The translations under genes and the position numbers were made by a program. The notes under the pieces were generated by a model. It ran no database searches. It was not told the DNA's origin and was given only the letters and a program-made list of their open reading frames with translations. This document shows positions 1 to 8,958 of a DNA stretch of 63,979 nucleotides, piece after piece (position 1 is the first letter of the stretch; every line of letters begins with the position of its first letter). Origin of the DNA: VRUE01 sp033856275 (GTDB lineage: Bacteria > Actinomycetota > Thermoleophilia > Solirubrobacterales > 70-9); NCBI GenBank assembly GCA_033856275.1, contig JAWVFJ010000002.1:1-63979 (forward strand), read 5' to 3'.

Positions 1-394
<394 letters not shown>

Positions 395-560
395 AGGTAC
401 TTCTTACAGAGAGCTGTCATGCCTGGCAAATTGCAAATCGCCGGGTACACATACTCGGCGACCGGCATGACGGGTAAATCAGACCACCCGGCGCGCTGGC
501 GCACCGAGTGGATCGGGCTCAAACATCCCACGAACACGAATGTCCGCGGGGTGCACGCTG

Positions 561-575
561 CTCAGTTTTCAAAGA
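561..575 (-). promoter_or_regulatory. boxA-like sequence in the rRNA leader
   Basis: The minus strand reads TCTTTGAAAACTGAG about 170 bases upstream of the 16S 5' end. A TCTTTGAAAA block of this kind is common in rRNA leaders and spacers and resembles boxA antitermination elements. The rest of 395-680 is the spacer between 16S and the tyrS stop codon. It should hold the rRNA promoter and the 16S processing stem, but I could not assign a convincing -35/-10 pair. Confidence 0.4.
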
Positions 576-680
576 CCGCTGCGCCCTGAAGCGACGGGAC
601 TCGCCGCTCTTCACGCACGGGCCAGGCACCAGGCCTTGCCCAGAGGGACGTAGGAGTATAGCGCTGTCGCGGTGCTTTGC

Positions 681-1847
681 CTAGTGCCCGACGCGGAGGC
701 GGCGGAAGCGGCGCTTGCCGACCTGCAGGATGCGGCCGTCGAGCTCGGATACAGCTAGGTCCAGGGTATCGGATGACAGCGGCTCCCCATCCAGCTTTGC
801 TCCGCCCTGGCCGATCAAGCGGCGAGCCTCGCTTGAGCTGATCTCGAAGGCGCCAGCCATCAGCAAGGGCAGGTGGACCTCGCTCCCGTTGTCAGCAATG
901 AAGGGGGCTAGATCCAGCTCCTCTACCTCGTCCGGCGTGCCACGCTCGACGAAAAGGCGGTTGAAATGGTGTTCGGCCGTGCTTGCCGCGCTGGCGTCGT
1001 GAAAGCGCTCGACAATGCCCCGTGCCAGGGCTCGCTTGGCCTCGTTAGGAGGCAAGTCAGCGGGCGGCTCAGCGCCAAGCACGAGGCGGTAGTAGTCCGG
1101 CATCGCTTCGTCTGGCACGCGCATCACCTTGCCGAACATCTCCTCCGGCGCCTCGGTAACGCCGACGTAGTTGCCGAGCGACTTGCTCATCTTCTGCCTG
1201 CCGTCGGTGCCGACCAGGATTGGCAGAGTCATGATCGATTGTGGCTTCTGATCGTAGGCGGTCTGGATGTCGCGCCCGAAGAGCAGGTTGAACTTCTGGT
1301 CGGTACCGCCGATCTCGACGTCGGCCTCGACCGCCACCGAGTCGTAGCCCTGCAGCAGCGGGTAGAGCAGCTCCAGCGCCGCGATTGGAGCGCCGGAAGC
1401 GAGGCGCTTCTGGAAGTCATCGCGCTCGATCAAGCGAGCCACCGTTGTCTGCGCCAGTAGCCCGAGCAGCTCCTCCGGGGCCATGCGCAGCCACTCGCTG
1501 TTGAAGCGGACCTCAGTGCGATCGCGGTCGAGCACCTTGAAAGCCTGCTCCTGATAGGTCGCCGCGTTCTCCTCGATCTCCACGGAAGATGGCATCGGGC
1601 GCTGGGCGGAACGACCGCTGGGATCGCCAACCCGAGCGGTGAAGTCACCGACGATCAACACGACCTGGTGCCCGGCCCGCTGGAACTCGCGCAGCTTCTC
1701 GAGCACGACGGTGTGGCCGAGATGGATGTCGGGCGTCGTCGGGTCGATTCCCAGCTTGACCCGCAGGGGCCGCGCACCGGCTAGCTGCTCTTGCAGCATC
1801 TCCGCCGGCAGCACGTCGACCGCGTTGCGCGTCAGGTCCGTCGCCAT
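681..1847 (-). CDS. tyrS: Tyrosine--tRNA ligase
   Basis: Charges tRNA-Tyr with tyrosine in the cytoplasm. The protein (388 aa) is a class I aminoacyl-tRNA synthetase: the HIGH-type motif appears as HLGH (about residue 42, in PDIHLGHTVVL), the KMSKS motif as KMSKSLGN (about residue 222), and the tyrosine-site segment as GGTDQKFNLLFGRD. The C-terminus (about 320-388) is an S4-like RNA-binding domain. Length fits the HxGH subgroup of bacterial TyrRS. I start at ATG 1847; a GTG lies directly before it at 1850. It is divergent from the penicillin-binding protein gene and reads towards the rRNA operon. Confidence 0.95.
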   Translation of the reverse strand: MATDLTRNAVDVLPAEMLQEQLAGARPLRVKLGIDPTTPDIHLGHTVVLEKLREFQRAGHQVVLIVGDFTARVGDPSGRSAQRPMPSSVEIEENAATYQEQAFKVLDRDRTEVRFNSEWLRMAPEELLGLLAQTTVARLIERDDFQKRLASGAPIAALELLYPLLQGYDSVAVEADVEIGGTDQKFNLLFGRDIQTAYDQKPQSIMTLPILVGTDGRQKMSKSLGNYVGVTEAPEEMFGKVMRVPDEAMPDYYRLVLGAEPPADLPPNEAKRALARGIVERFHDASAASTAEHHFNRLFVERGTPDEVEELDLAPFIADNGSEVHLPLLMAGAFEISSSEARRLIGQGGAKLDGEPLSSDTLDLAVSELDGRILQVGKRRFRRLRVGH

Positions 1848-1919
1848 CACGCATCGCGCCGACCTCGCGGCGCGAAGAACCAGAGATGCACGCTTGCTCG
1901 GTCGGCGCTCAAGGCCCCA

Positions 1920-4115
1920 ATGCTAGACTGCCGCACTCTCTTGGCGGGCGAACGCAGCAAGCCGCGCCTCAAGAAGCTACGCATCCTCTTCGTCGTAATG
2001 GGGCTAGGCGTGCTGGGGCTTGTCTCGATGGTCTTCGGGATGATGGCCGCTGTCTCCCAGGACCTGCCGGCAATCTATAACTTCGCCCAATACAAGGCAT
2101 CGAAGAACAGCGAGGTATTCGATGCCTCCGGCGAGGTGATCGGCACGCTGACCAGCGACCAGAACAAGATCCTGCTCACCTCCGGCCAGATCTCGCCGAA
2201 CATCAAGAACGCGGTGGTCTCGATCGAGGACGCCCGCTTCTACGAGCATAACGGCGTCGACTTCCAGGGCATCGGCCGTGCCCTGGTCAAGGACATCCTC
2301 AGCCAGAGCGCCGCCCAGGGCGCCTCGACGATCACCGAGCAGTTCGTCAAGAATGCGCTCGAAGCCGAAGGCAGCCGCACGGTCTTCGAGAAGTTCCGCG
2401 AGGCCGCCCTCGCCTACCGACTCGAGCGCCACTGGAGCAAGGACAAAATCCTCACCGAGTACCTCAACACGATCTACTTCGGCGAGGGCGCCTACGGGAT
2501 CGAGGCCGCGGCGCGCACCTACTTCGGCAAGGCCCACCCCGGCTGCGGGACGCCGACCGAGCCCTGCGCCTCGGTGCTGGAGCCGTGGGAGGCCGCGACG
2601 CTTGCCGGGATCATCGCCTCGCCCTCTGCCTACGATCCCAAGGCCTATCCCGAAAACGCCCTTGGCCGGCGCAATCTCGTGCTCGAAAAGATGTACGAAC
2701 AGGAATACATAACCCGCGAGCAGTTCGAAGAAGGCAGCCAGCAGGCGCTTCCCTCTCCCAATGACATCGAGCCTCCCAAGCTCGATTCCAAGGCTCCCTA
2801 CTTCACCGCCTGGCTGCGCCAGCAGTTGGTCGAACGCTACGGCGCCTCAAAGGCCTTCTTCGGCGGGCTAAAAGTGAAGGCGACGCTCGACCTGCGCCTC
2901 CAGGGTGCCGCCGAAGAAGCGGTCAACTCCTACCTTGGCTATTCGCCGGCAACGGCCTCGGTGGTGGTGCTCGACAACCACAACGCGGGGGTCAAGGCAA
3001 TGGTCGGCGGTCCCAACTTCGAAACCAAGCCCTTCAACCTCGCCACCCAAGGCCACCGCCAGCCGGGCTCCTCGATCAAGCCATTCACCTTGATCACGGC
3101 CTTGGAGGAGGGCATTTCGCCTTACACCACCTATGAATCCGCACCGCAAGAATTCCATTTCGGCAAGCACGACGAAGAAACGTTCGTCGTCCACAACGAC
3201 GAGGACTCCTACCTCGGCTCCTGCGACATCGTCTGCGCGACCACTTATTCCGACAACTCGATCTATGCCCAGCTCGGCCTCGAAGGGTTGAAGGGAAAGA
3301 CGATTGAGGACCGCACTCGCTCGATCGCCTCGACCATTCACAAGATGGGCTACGACGACCCAGTTTCGACCAATCCGGCGATGGTGCTGGGCGGCCTGAC
3401 CGAAGGCGTGACGCCGCTCGGCTGGGCCTATGCCTACACGACGATCGCCAACAGCGGCGATCGGATCAGCGGCACGCTGGCGCCCCGTCCCGGGGACAGC
3501 CCGGTCGCCTATACGAAGGTGACCGACCGGGACGGCCACACGATCAAGGGCGGCGACAACGGCTCGATCCACCACCAGGTGATCCCCGAAGGCGTGGCCG
3601 AAGAAGCAAAGAGCATCCTCGAAACGGTGGTGAGCAGCGGTACGGGCACCAACGCCCAGATCGGCGCCACCGGGCAGTGGGGCAAGACGGGAACGACCGA
3701 GAACAACGGCGACGCTTGGTTCTGTGGCGGGATCGAAGAAGTGACCGCCTGCGTCTGGGTCGGCTATGCCGATACGACGACGCCGATGACGACGCTCTAC
3801 AACGGCGGCCCCGTAATGGGAGGAACCTTCCCGGCGCTGATCTGGGCCAGCGTGATCTCAGCCTGGCAGGAAATCAAGGCAGAACGTGCCACGGAAGCCA
3901 AGGAAGGCAAGCAGGGTTCCAGCTCCTCGCCCCCGGGCTCGACCTACACGCCGCCCGAATCGTCCGGCGAAACCGAATCCGAAGCGGCGCCCGAAGAAAG
4001 TGAACCGAGCGAACCGGTCGCGCCCGAAGAAGCGCCCGAAGCGGCCGAACCCACGGAACCAGCGCCAACCGAACCCGCAGCGCCTTCCGGCGGCGGCGGC
4101 GTTACCGCCGGATAG
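1920..4115 (+). CDS. Class A penicillin-binding protein (transglycosylase/transpeptidase)
   Basis: Bifunctional peptidoglycan synthase (731 aa) anchored in the cytoplasmic membrane. After a short basic N-terminus there is one membrane segment (about 20-44), then a GT51 glycosyltransferase domain with EDARFYEHNGVDFQGIGRA and QGASTITEQFVKN. The transpeptidase domain has the SxxK serine in GSSIKPF (about residue 383), the SxN motif in SDNSIYAQL, and KTG in KTGTTENNGDAW (about residue 588). The last 75 residues are a low-complexity Pro/Glu/Ala-rich tail ending in GGGGVTAG. The frame is open further upstream, but that part lies antisense to tyrS; ATG 1920 leaves a normal short cytoplasmic tail. 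The 3' end overlaps the convergent glycosylase gene by 14 bases. Confidence 0.93.
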   Translation: MLDCRTLLAGERSKPRLKKLRILFVVMGLGVLGLVSMVFGMMAAVSQDLPAIYNFAQYKASKNSEVFDASGEVIGTLTSDQNKILLTSGQISPNIKNAVVSIEDARFYEHNGVDFQGIGRALVKDILSQSAAQGASTITEQFVKNALEAEGSRTVFEKFREAALAYRLERHWSKDKILTEYLNTIYFGEGAYGIEAAARTYFGKAHPGCGTPTEPCASVLEPWEAATLAGIIASPSAYDPKAYPENALGRRNLVLEKMYEQEYITREQFEEGSQQALPSPNDIEPPKLDSKAPYFTAWLRQQLVERYGASKAFFGGLKVKATLDLRLQGAAEEAVNSYLGYSPATASVVVLDNHNAGVKAMVGGPNFETKPFNLATQGHRQPGSSIKPFTLITALEEGISPYTTYESAPQEFHFGKHDEETFVVHNDEDSYLGSCDIVCATTYSDNSIYAQLGLEGLKGKTIEDRTRSIASTIHKMGYDDPVSTNPAMVLGGLTEGVTPLGWAYAYTTIANSGDRISGTLAPRPGDSPVAYTKVTDRDGHTIKGGDNGSIHHQVIPEGVAEEAKSILETVVSSGTGTNAQIGATGQWGKTGTTENNGDAWFCGGIEEVTACVWVGYADTTTPMTTLYNGGPVMGGTFPALIWASVISAWQEIKAERATEAKEGKQGSSSSPPGSTYTPPESSGETESEAAPEESEPSEPVAPEEAPEAAEPTEPAPTEPAAPSGGGGVTAG

Positions 4116-4734
4116 CGGGCTTCGAGACGTTCGGGTTGCCCGCCGCGCAGAAGCGCCAGGGCCGCTCGACTGCTTTAGTGATGCCGATTCTCGGGCCTGT
4201 CAACACTTCGGCGTCCCAGTCCTCCGCGGGTCCCAGCAAGAGGAAGGGATCCTGAGTCAAGTCGGCGTTGTTCTGCTCGAGGCCGATACCCAGCGCTTCG
4301 GTCAGCTTGCCTGGGCCCGAGCAGAGTTCATGGTCGGGACGCTCACCGCGGCGGCCTCGCATCGCCTCGAGGCCGATGGTCGGTTCAAGCGCGCGAATCA
4401 GCACCGCCGCTGCCTCACCGTCGGGTTCGGCGACGAAGTTGAGCAGGCTGTGGATCCCGTAGGAGAGGTAGACGTAGGCCCGCCCGGGCGGGCCGAAGAG
4501 CACCTCCGTGCGATCGGTGAGACCAACGTAGGCGTGACAGGCCGGATCGTCGCGCTCATAGCTCTCGGTCTCGACGACCACGCCGCCGCAGCCAGCGAAG
4601 AAAAGCCGGCAGCCGATCAGTTCGCGGGCGACGGTGTGGACAGAGCGGTTGAAGAACTCCGCCGGCAGGCGTTTTGTTGAAGGGTTGTCAGAGCTCTGGG
4701 CCCTCAAAGGCTTCAATGAGGGCGGCGGCGCCAT
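4102..4734 (-). CDS. DNA-3-methyladenine glycosylase (MPG/AAG family)
   Basis: Base-excision repair enzyme removing alkylated purines. The 210-aa protein carries the family features: LPAEFFNRSVHTVARELIG, then VVVETESYERDDPACHAY (the catalytic glutamate region), GRAYVYLSYGIHSLLNF, and the C-terminal 'CSGPGKLTEALGI' block. ATG 4734 follows the argH stop by four bases, so the gene is probably the last cistron of the ilvE-cimA-argH run. The frame stays open upstream as an argH shadow, and I excluded that part. The 3' end overlaps the convergent penicillin-binding protein gene. Confidence 0.92.
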   Translation of the reverse strand: MAPPPSLKPLRAQSSDNPSTKRLPAEFFNRSVHTVARELIGCRLFFAGCGGVVVETESYERDDPACHAYVGLTDRTEVLFGPPGRAYVYLSYGIHSLLNFVAEPDGEAAAVLIRALEPTIGLEAMRGRRGERPDHELCSGPGKLTEALGIGLEQNNADLTQDPFLLLGPAEDWDAEVLTGPRIGITKAVERPWRFCAAGNPNVSKPAIRR

Positions 4735-4738
4735 TTGC

Positions 4739-6130
4739 TCAGCCGCGCTCCTCCTGGACGCGTGCTTTGACCGCCGCGATGGTCTCGCTCGCCTGCTCGA
4801 TCTGAACCCCGAGTGCCACCGAGCCGGTCCCCCCCTCGATCCGCTTCGACTCGAGCCAGTTGCTGCGCTGGAGCACCTCGTAGAAGGAACTATCCAGGGC
4901 ATCCGAGCGCTCGCCCAGCTCCGCCTCACTGAGTTCGGAGAGCGACTTGCCCCGCTCGACCGCGTCGCGGACCAGACCGCCGACAATGCCGTGGGCCTCG
5001 CGAAATGGAATGCCACGCCGCACCAACAGGTCGGCGATCTCGGTGGCGGCGAGCATCTCGTCGCCGGAGGCCGCCTCGAGGCGCTCTCGGTCAAACTCGA
5101 TCCCGGCCAGCATTCCGTCGGTCGCATCGAGACAGGACTCAATCGTGTCAATCGCGTCGAAGAGCGGCTCCTTGTCCTCCTGCATGTCCTTGCCGTAGGT
5201 GAGCGGCAGGGCATGCATCGTGCCCAGTAGCGAGGCGTAACTGGCGACGACGCGCGGGCTCTTGGCCCGCAGCAACTCAGCCGAGTCGGGGTTCACCTTC
5301 TGCGGCATGATGCTCGACCCCGACGAGAAGGACTCGTCGAGCTGGCAAAAGCCGAACTCGGCGCTCGACCAGATCACGATCTCCGAGCCGAGCCGCGAGA
5401 GGTGCATCGCGCAGGTCGAAGCAGCGGCCAGGTAGTCGAGGACGAAGTCGCGGTTGGAAGCGCCGTCGATCGAGTTATGAGTGACGTGCTCGAAGCCGAG
5501 GTCAGCGGCGACGGCGTTGCGGTCGATCTCCCAGTTGACCCCGGCGAGGGCACCGGAGCCAAGCGGCATCACCGAGGCGCTGTCGAGGGCGAACTGGAAG
5601 CGCAGCACGTCGCGGGCGAGCATCCAGAAATATGCGAGCAGGTGGTGACCGAGGTAGACCGGCTGCGCCCGCTGCAGGTGCGTGTAGCCCGGCATCGGCC
5701 AGTCGCGGTGGCGCTCGGCCAACTCCAGCAGTCGCTCCATCGCCGCCCCAGCCAACTCGATCGCCCGCAAGGAATGAGCCTGCACGACCATTGCCACGTC
5801 GGTGGCGACCTGGTCGTTGCGCGAGCGACCGGTGTGAAGCTTGCCGGCCAGCGGACCAATCTCCTCGCCGAGCAAGCGCTCGACCGCCATGTGAATGTCC
5901 TCGTCGACATCGGCGAACTCGAAGCCGTGTTCGCCCATACGGGCGCGCACGCGCTCCAAGCCCTGATCGATCTGCTTCAACTCATCAGCGTCGAGCACAC
6001 CGATCTCGCAGAGGCCGCGTGCGTGCGCCTGCGATTGGTCGATGTCGTATGGCGCCAGCCGCCAATCGAACTCAATCGAGCGGTTGATCCGCCAGAAGCG
6101 GGGGTCTGGGTCTTTGCGGAAGCGCGACAT
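4739..6130 (-). CDS. argH: Argininosuccinate lyase
   Basis: Final step of arginine synthesis: argininosuccinate to arginine and fumarate. The 463-aa protein shows the fumarase/ASL superfamily signature GSSIMPQKVNPDSAE (about residue 275), HTGRSRNDQVATD (about 105) and the TGYTHLQ-like segment PGYTHLQRAQPV. I start at ATG 6130, whose A overlaps the last base of the preceding aminotransferase stop (TGATG on the minus strand), suggesting translational coupling. No other arginine gene is nearby, so here argH travels with branched-chain genes rather than an arg operon. Confidence 0.95.
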   Translation of the reverse strand: MSRFRKDPDPRFWRINRSIEFDWRLAPYDIDQSQAHARGLCEIGVLDADELKQIDQGLERVRARMGEHGFEFADVDEDIHMAVERLLGEEIGPLAGKLHTGRSRNDQVATDVAMVVQAHSLRAIELAGAAMERLLELAERHRDWPMPGYTHLQRAQPVYLGHHLLAYFWMLARDVLRFQFALDSASVMPLGSGALAGVNWEIDRNAVAADLGFEHVTHNSIDGASNRDFVLDYLAAASTCAMHLSRLGSEIVIWSSAEFGFCQLDESFSSGSSIMPQKVNPDSAELLRAKSPRVVASYASLLGTMHALPLTYGKDMQEDKEPLFDAIDTIESCLDATDGMLAGIEFDRERLEAASGDEMLAATEIADLLVRRGIPFREAHGIVGGLVRDAVERGKSLSELSEAELGERSDALDSSFYEVLQRSNWLESKRIEGGTGSVALGVQIEQASETIAAVKARVQEERG

Positions 6131-7257
6131 CAGCGGGTTGATTCGGCGAGAGCCTCGCATACCCGCGCCACCTGGGACTCGCTCATCGCCGGGAAGAAGG
6201 GGAGCGCCAGCGAGCGAGCCGAGGCCGCTTCGGCGACCGGGAACTGACCCTCGCGGTAGCCGAGCTCGCGCAGCTGCGGGAAGAGGTGGATGCAGGGCAG
6301 GTAGGCCTTGCTGGCGATGCCACGTTCGGCGAGGCGGTCGATCGTCGCGTCGCGGTCGATCCCTTCGGCTAGCTGCACTGTGTAAACGAACCAGCTGCGC
6401 CGCTCGGCGCCGTTGCCCGCGGTGGGCACATTCACCTGATCGAGGCTCGCCAGGTTCCCCTCGTACAGCGACGCCACCCGCGCGCGATTGGCAAGCATCG
6501 TGTCAAGCTTCTCGAGCTGGGCGACGCCGAGCGCAGCTGCGATGTCGGAGAGCCGGTAGTTAAAGCCGAGGCCACCGTGATCGAGCCAGCCCATATCGGC
6601 AGCGCGGCCCTGGTTGCGCTCGCTGCGCAGCCGCGCGGCGAGCTCACGGTCTCCGGGAATGACCATACCCCCCTCCCCCGTCGTCATCTGCTTGTTGGCG
6701 TAGAAGGCGAAGGTGGCGACGTTGCCGCGTGCCCCCACCTTGCGTCCTTCTGAATCGATCGCGCCGAGCGCCTCGCAAGCGTCCTCGAGCAGGCCGAGAT
6801 TTTGCTGGGCGGCGAGAGCCTCCAGCTCCGGCATCGCCGCCGGATGGCCAAAGATATGGACCGGCAGAATGCCCACCGTGCGCTTCCCCACTGCCGCGGC
6901 CGCCCCAGCAGGGTCAATGTTGAGGCTGACCGGGTCGACATCGCAGAAGATCGGCTGTACGCCCTCGTAGAGCAGACAATTGGCGGAGGCAACAAAGCTA
7001 AAGGGGCTGGTGAGAACCTCCTCGCCGGCCGACCAGCCGAGCGCCCGCACGCCAAGGTGAAGTCCCGCCGTGCCGCTGGAGACCGCGACCGCGTCCTCGA
7101 CGCCGAGCCACTCGGCGAATCCGCGCTCGAAGCGCTCCCCCATCGGCCCCAGCGAGAGCTGGCCGGAGCGCAGGACCTCGCGCACGAACTCCTCCTCACG
7201 GGCCCCAACTTCAGGCCGAGCGAGCGGGATCGGCTCGGTTTCGGGCGAGGCGGTCAC
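6130..7257 (-). CDS. DegT/DnrJ/EryC1-family PLP-dependent aminotransferase
   Basis: Sugar aminotransferase-type PLP enzyme (375 aa). Recognisable segments are IPLARPEVGAREEEFVREVL at the N-terminus, SSGTAGLHLGVRALG, the D-x-x-Q/E region LLEDACEALGA, and the PLP lysine in FAFYANKQMTTGEGGM (about residue 188). Start GTG 7257 is chosen because it lies 11 bases after the cimA stop and directly precedes the conserved N-terminus. Members usually aminate nucleotide- or lipid-linked keto-sugars for surface glycans. The setting between cimA and argH gives no clear substrate, so the exact role is unknown. Confidence 0.88.
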   Translation of the reverse strand: MTASPETEPIPLARPEVGAREEEFVREVLRSGQLSLGPMGERFERGFAEWLGVEDAVAVSSGTAGLHLGVRALGWSAGEEVLTSPFSFVASANCLLYEGVQPIFCDVDPVSLNIDPAGAAAAVGKRTVGILPVHIFGHPAAMPELEALAAQQNLGLLEDACEALGAIDSEGRKVGARGNVATFAFYANKQMTTGEGGMVIPGDRELAARLRSERNQGRAADMGWLDHGGLGFNYRLSDIAAALGVAQLEKLDTMLANRARVASLYEGNLASLDQVNVPTAGNGAERRSWFVYTVQLAEGIDRDATIDRLAERGIASKAYLPCIHLFPQLRELGYREGQFPVAEAASARSLALPFFPAMSESQVARVCEALAESTR

Positions 7258-7268
7258 GGGGGCGGACC

Positions 7269-8837
7269 CTATCCCGCGGAGCGGGGCTGGAAGGCGTAGG
7301 CCAGCGAGTCGACGAGCGCCTCCCAGGAGGCCTCGATGATGTTCTCGGAAACGCCGATCGTGCCCCACTCGCGCTTGTTGTCGGTGGAGTCGAGGAGGAC
7401 CCGGGTGATCGCGCCAGTGCCGTGCGCCTCGTCGAGGATCCGCACCTTGTAGTTAGTCAGTTCGATGTCGGCGAGGTGCGGGTGGCGGGCACCGATAGCG
7501 GCCCGAAGCGCACGGTCGAGCGCGTTTACCGGGCCGTTCCCCTCGGCGACCTCGACGTAGCGCTGGCCGTCGACGAGGACCTTGATCGTCGCCTCCGTTT
7601 CGACCTGGCTGCCCTCGCGCTTCTCGGTGGTGACGCGGAAGCTCTCCAGCTCGAAGAGGGGCTCGTAGACCCCGGCCTCGCGGCGCAGCAACAGCTCGAA
7701 GGAGGCCTGTGCCGCCTCGTAGTGGTAGCCGCGGTGCTCGCGCTGCTTGAGCTGCTCGACCGCCCGCGTGGCGGACTCGTCGTCGAGCTCCAACCCGGCG
7801 CGTTCGGCGGCGCTGCGGATCGTCGCTTTGCCGGAGAGCTCGGAGGCGAGGATGTCGCGCTCGTTGCCGACCTGGGCGGGATCAAGGTGCTCGAAGGTGC
7901 GCGCGTCGGTGGCGACCCCAGCGGCGTGCATGCCGGCCTTGTGGGCGAAGGCGTTGCGACCGACGTAGGCGCGGTCGGGGTTCGGCGTCATGTTGCAGAG
8001 CTCATCGAGGTAGTGCGAAGTCGGCGTCAGGCTGCCGAGCTGCTCGGGCGCGACCACGTCGAAGCCCATCTTCAGCTGCAATGCCGGCAGGATCGAGGCT
8101 AGGTTGGCGTTGCCACAGCGCTCGCCGTAGCCATTGACGCAGCCCTGGACGAGGCGAGCGCCGGCGCCGACGGCGGCTAGCGAATTGGCGACGGCGCACT
8201 CGGCATCGTTGTGGGTGTGGATCCCCACCTCGACCGTGCCGCCAAGGTCGGCGACCACGGCCGCGGTAGCTTGGGCGACGAACGCGGGCAGGCTGCCGCC
8301 GTTGGTGTCACAGAGAGTGATGTTTTCGGCGCCGGCCTCGGCGGCCGCGCGCACGCATTCGAGCGCGTAGGCCGAATCGTCGTGGTAACCGTCGAAGAAG
8401 TGCTCGGCATCGAAGACCGGCCGCTTGCCCTGCCCGTGCAGGAAGGCGAGTGAGTCGGCGATCATCGCCAGGTTCTCCTCGGTGGAGACCTTGATCACCT
8501 TGTCGACGTGCAGGCGCCAGCTCTTGCCGACCAGGGTTACCATCGGCGCGAAACACTCAGCCAGGATGGCCAGCGCCTCGTCGTCCTCGGCGACGACGTC
8601 GCGCCGCCGGGTCATGCCGAATGCGGCAATCGTCGCCTGCTCCAGGTCGAGATCAGCGAGCAACTCGAAGAGCTCGGCCTCCTTGGGGTTGGAACTGGGG
8701 AAGCCGGCCTCGATGAAGTGGACGCCGAGGCCGTCGAGAGCCTGCACGACCTTGAGCTTCTCGCCGACCGAGAGCGACATGCCCTGACCACCCATGCCGT
8801 CCCGCAGGGTGGTGTCGTAGAGCTTTACCTGTTCCAT
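7269..8837 (-). CDS. cimA: (R)-citramalate synthase
   Basis: Condenses pyruvate with acetyl-CoA to citramalate, opening the threonine-independent route to isoleucine. The 522-aa protein has the HMGL/IPMS catalytic domain: LYDTTLRDGMGGQGMSLS, IEAGFPSSNP, the metal-binding GIHTHNDAECAVANS, and GYGERCGNANLASI. A C-terminal LeuA-type allosteric domain follows from about residue 390. It differs from leuA elsewhere in the window in the TLRDGMGGQG segment (leuA has TLRDGEQSPG), which is typical of the citramalate group. It sits directly downstream of ilvE with a 120-base gap that holds a small ORF and hairpin. A homologous function (isopropylmalate synthase) is less likely because leuA is present. 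Confidence 0.92.
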   Translation of the reverse strand: MEQVKLYDTTLRDGMGGQGMSLSVGEKLKVVQALDGLGVHFIEAGFPSSNPKEAELFELLADLDLEQATIAAFGMTRRRDVVAEDDEALAILAECFAPMVTLVGKSWRLHVDKVIKVSTEENLAMIADSLAFLHGQGKRPVFDAEHFFDGYHDDSAYALECVRAAAEAGAENITLCDTNGGSLPAFVAQATAAVVADLGGTVEVGIHTHNDAECAVANSLAAVGAGARLVQGCVNGYGERCGNANLASILPALQLKMGFDVVAPEQLGSLTPTSHYLDELCNMTPNPDRAYVGRNAFAHKAGMHAAGVATDARTFEHLDPAQVGNERDILASELSGKATIRSAAERAGLELDDESATRAVEQLKQREHRGYHYEAAQASFELLLRREAGVYEPLFELESFRVTTEKREGSQVETEATIKVLVDGQRYVEVAEGNGPVNALDRALRAAIGARHPHLADIELTNYKVRILDEAHGTGAITRVLLDSTDNKREWGTIGVSENIIEASWEALVDSLAYAFQPRSAG

Positions 8838-8904
8838 CTGATGCCTTTCGCTTCGAGAGATCGGGGTGAGGGCCTATCGGCCCGCTCACACGGCATCGCC
8901 GCGC

Positions 8905-8921
8905 CAGCCGCTAGGCGGCTG
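8905..8921 (-). promoter_or_regulatory. Hairpin at the end of the small ORF before cimA
   Basis: A perfect seven-base-pair stem (CAGCCGC / GCGGCTG, loop TAG on the plus strand) overlaps the stop codon of the 15-codon ORF upstream of cimA. No U-run follows. It may act in attenuation or simply cap the ilvE message. Confidence 0.4.
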
Positions 8922-8958
8922 CGGTAATTCGCCCGATTGCCTCGAAACGGTGCTGCAT
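8911..8958 (-). CDS. Possible isoleucine leader peptide upstream of cimA
   Basis: A 15-codon ORF encodes MQHRFEAIGRITAAA. Its ATG overlaps the ilvE stop codon as TGATG, the same coupling arrangement used at argH and ilvH in this window. Two isoleucine codons (ATC, ATT) precede a hairpin that overlaps its stop, and cimA begins 73 bases further on. This is the layout expected of an attenuator leader, but two isoleucines is a weak signal and no terminator or anti-terminator pair was identified. It could be chance. Confidence 0.35.
   Translation of the reverse strand: MQHRFEAIGRITAAA

Noticed and set aside
4735..5214. N-terminal extension of the 3-methyladenine glycosylase frame
   Set aside because: The extension is an argH shadow with low-complexity Ser/Arg composition; the family N-terminus begins after ATG 4734.
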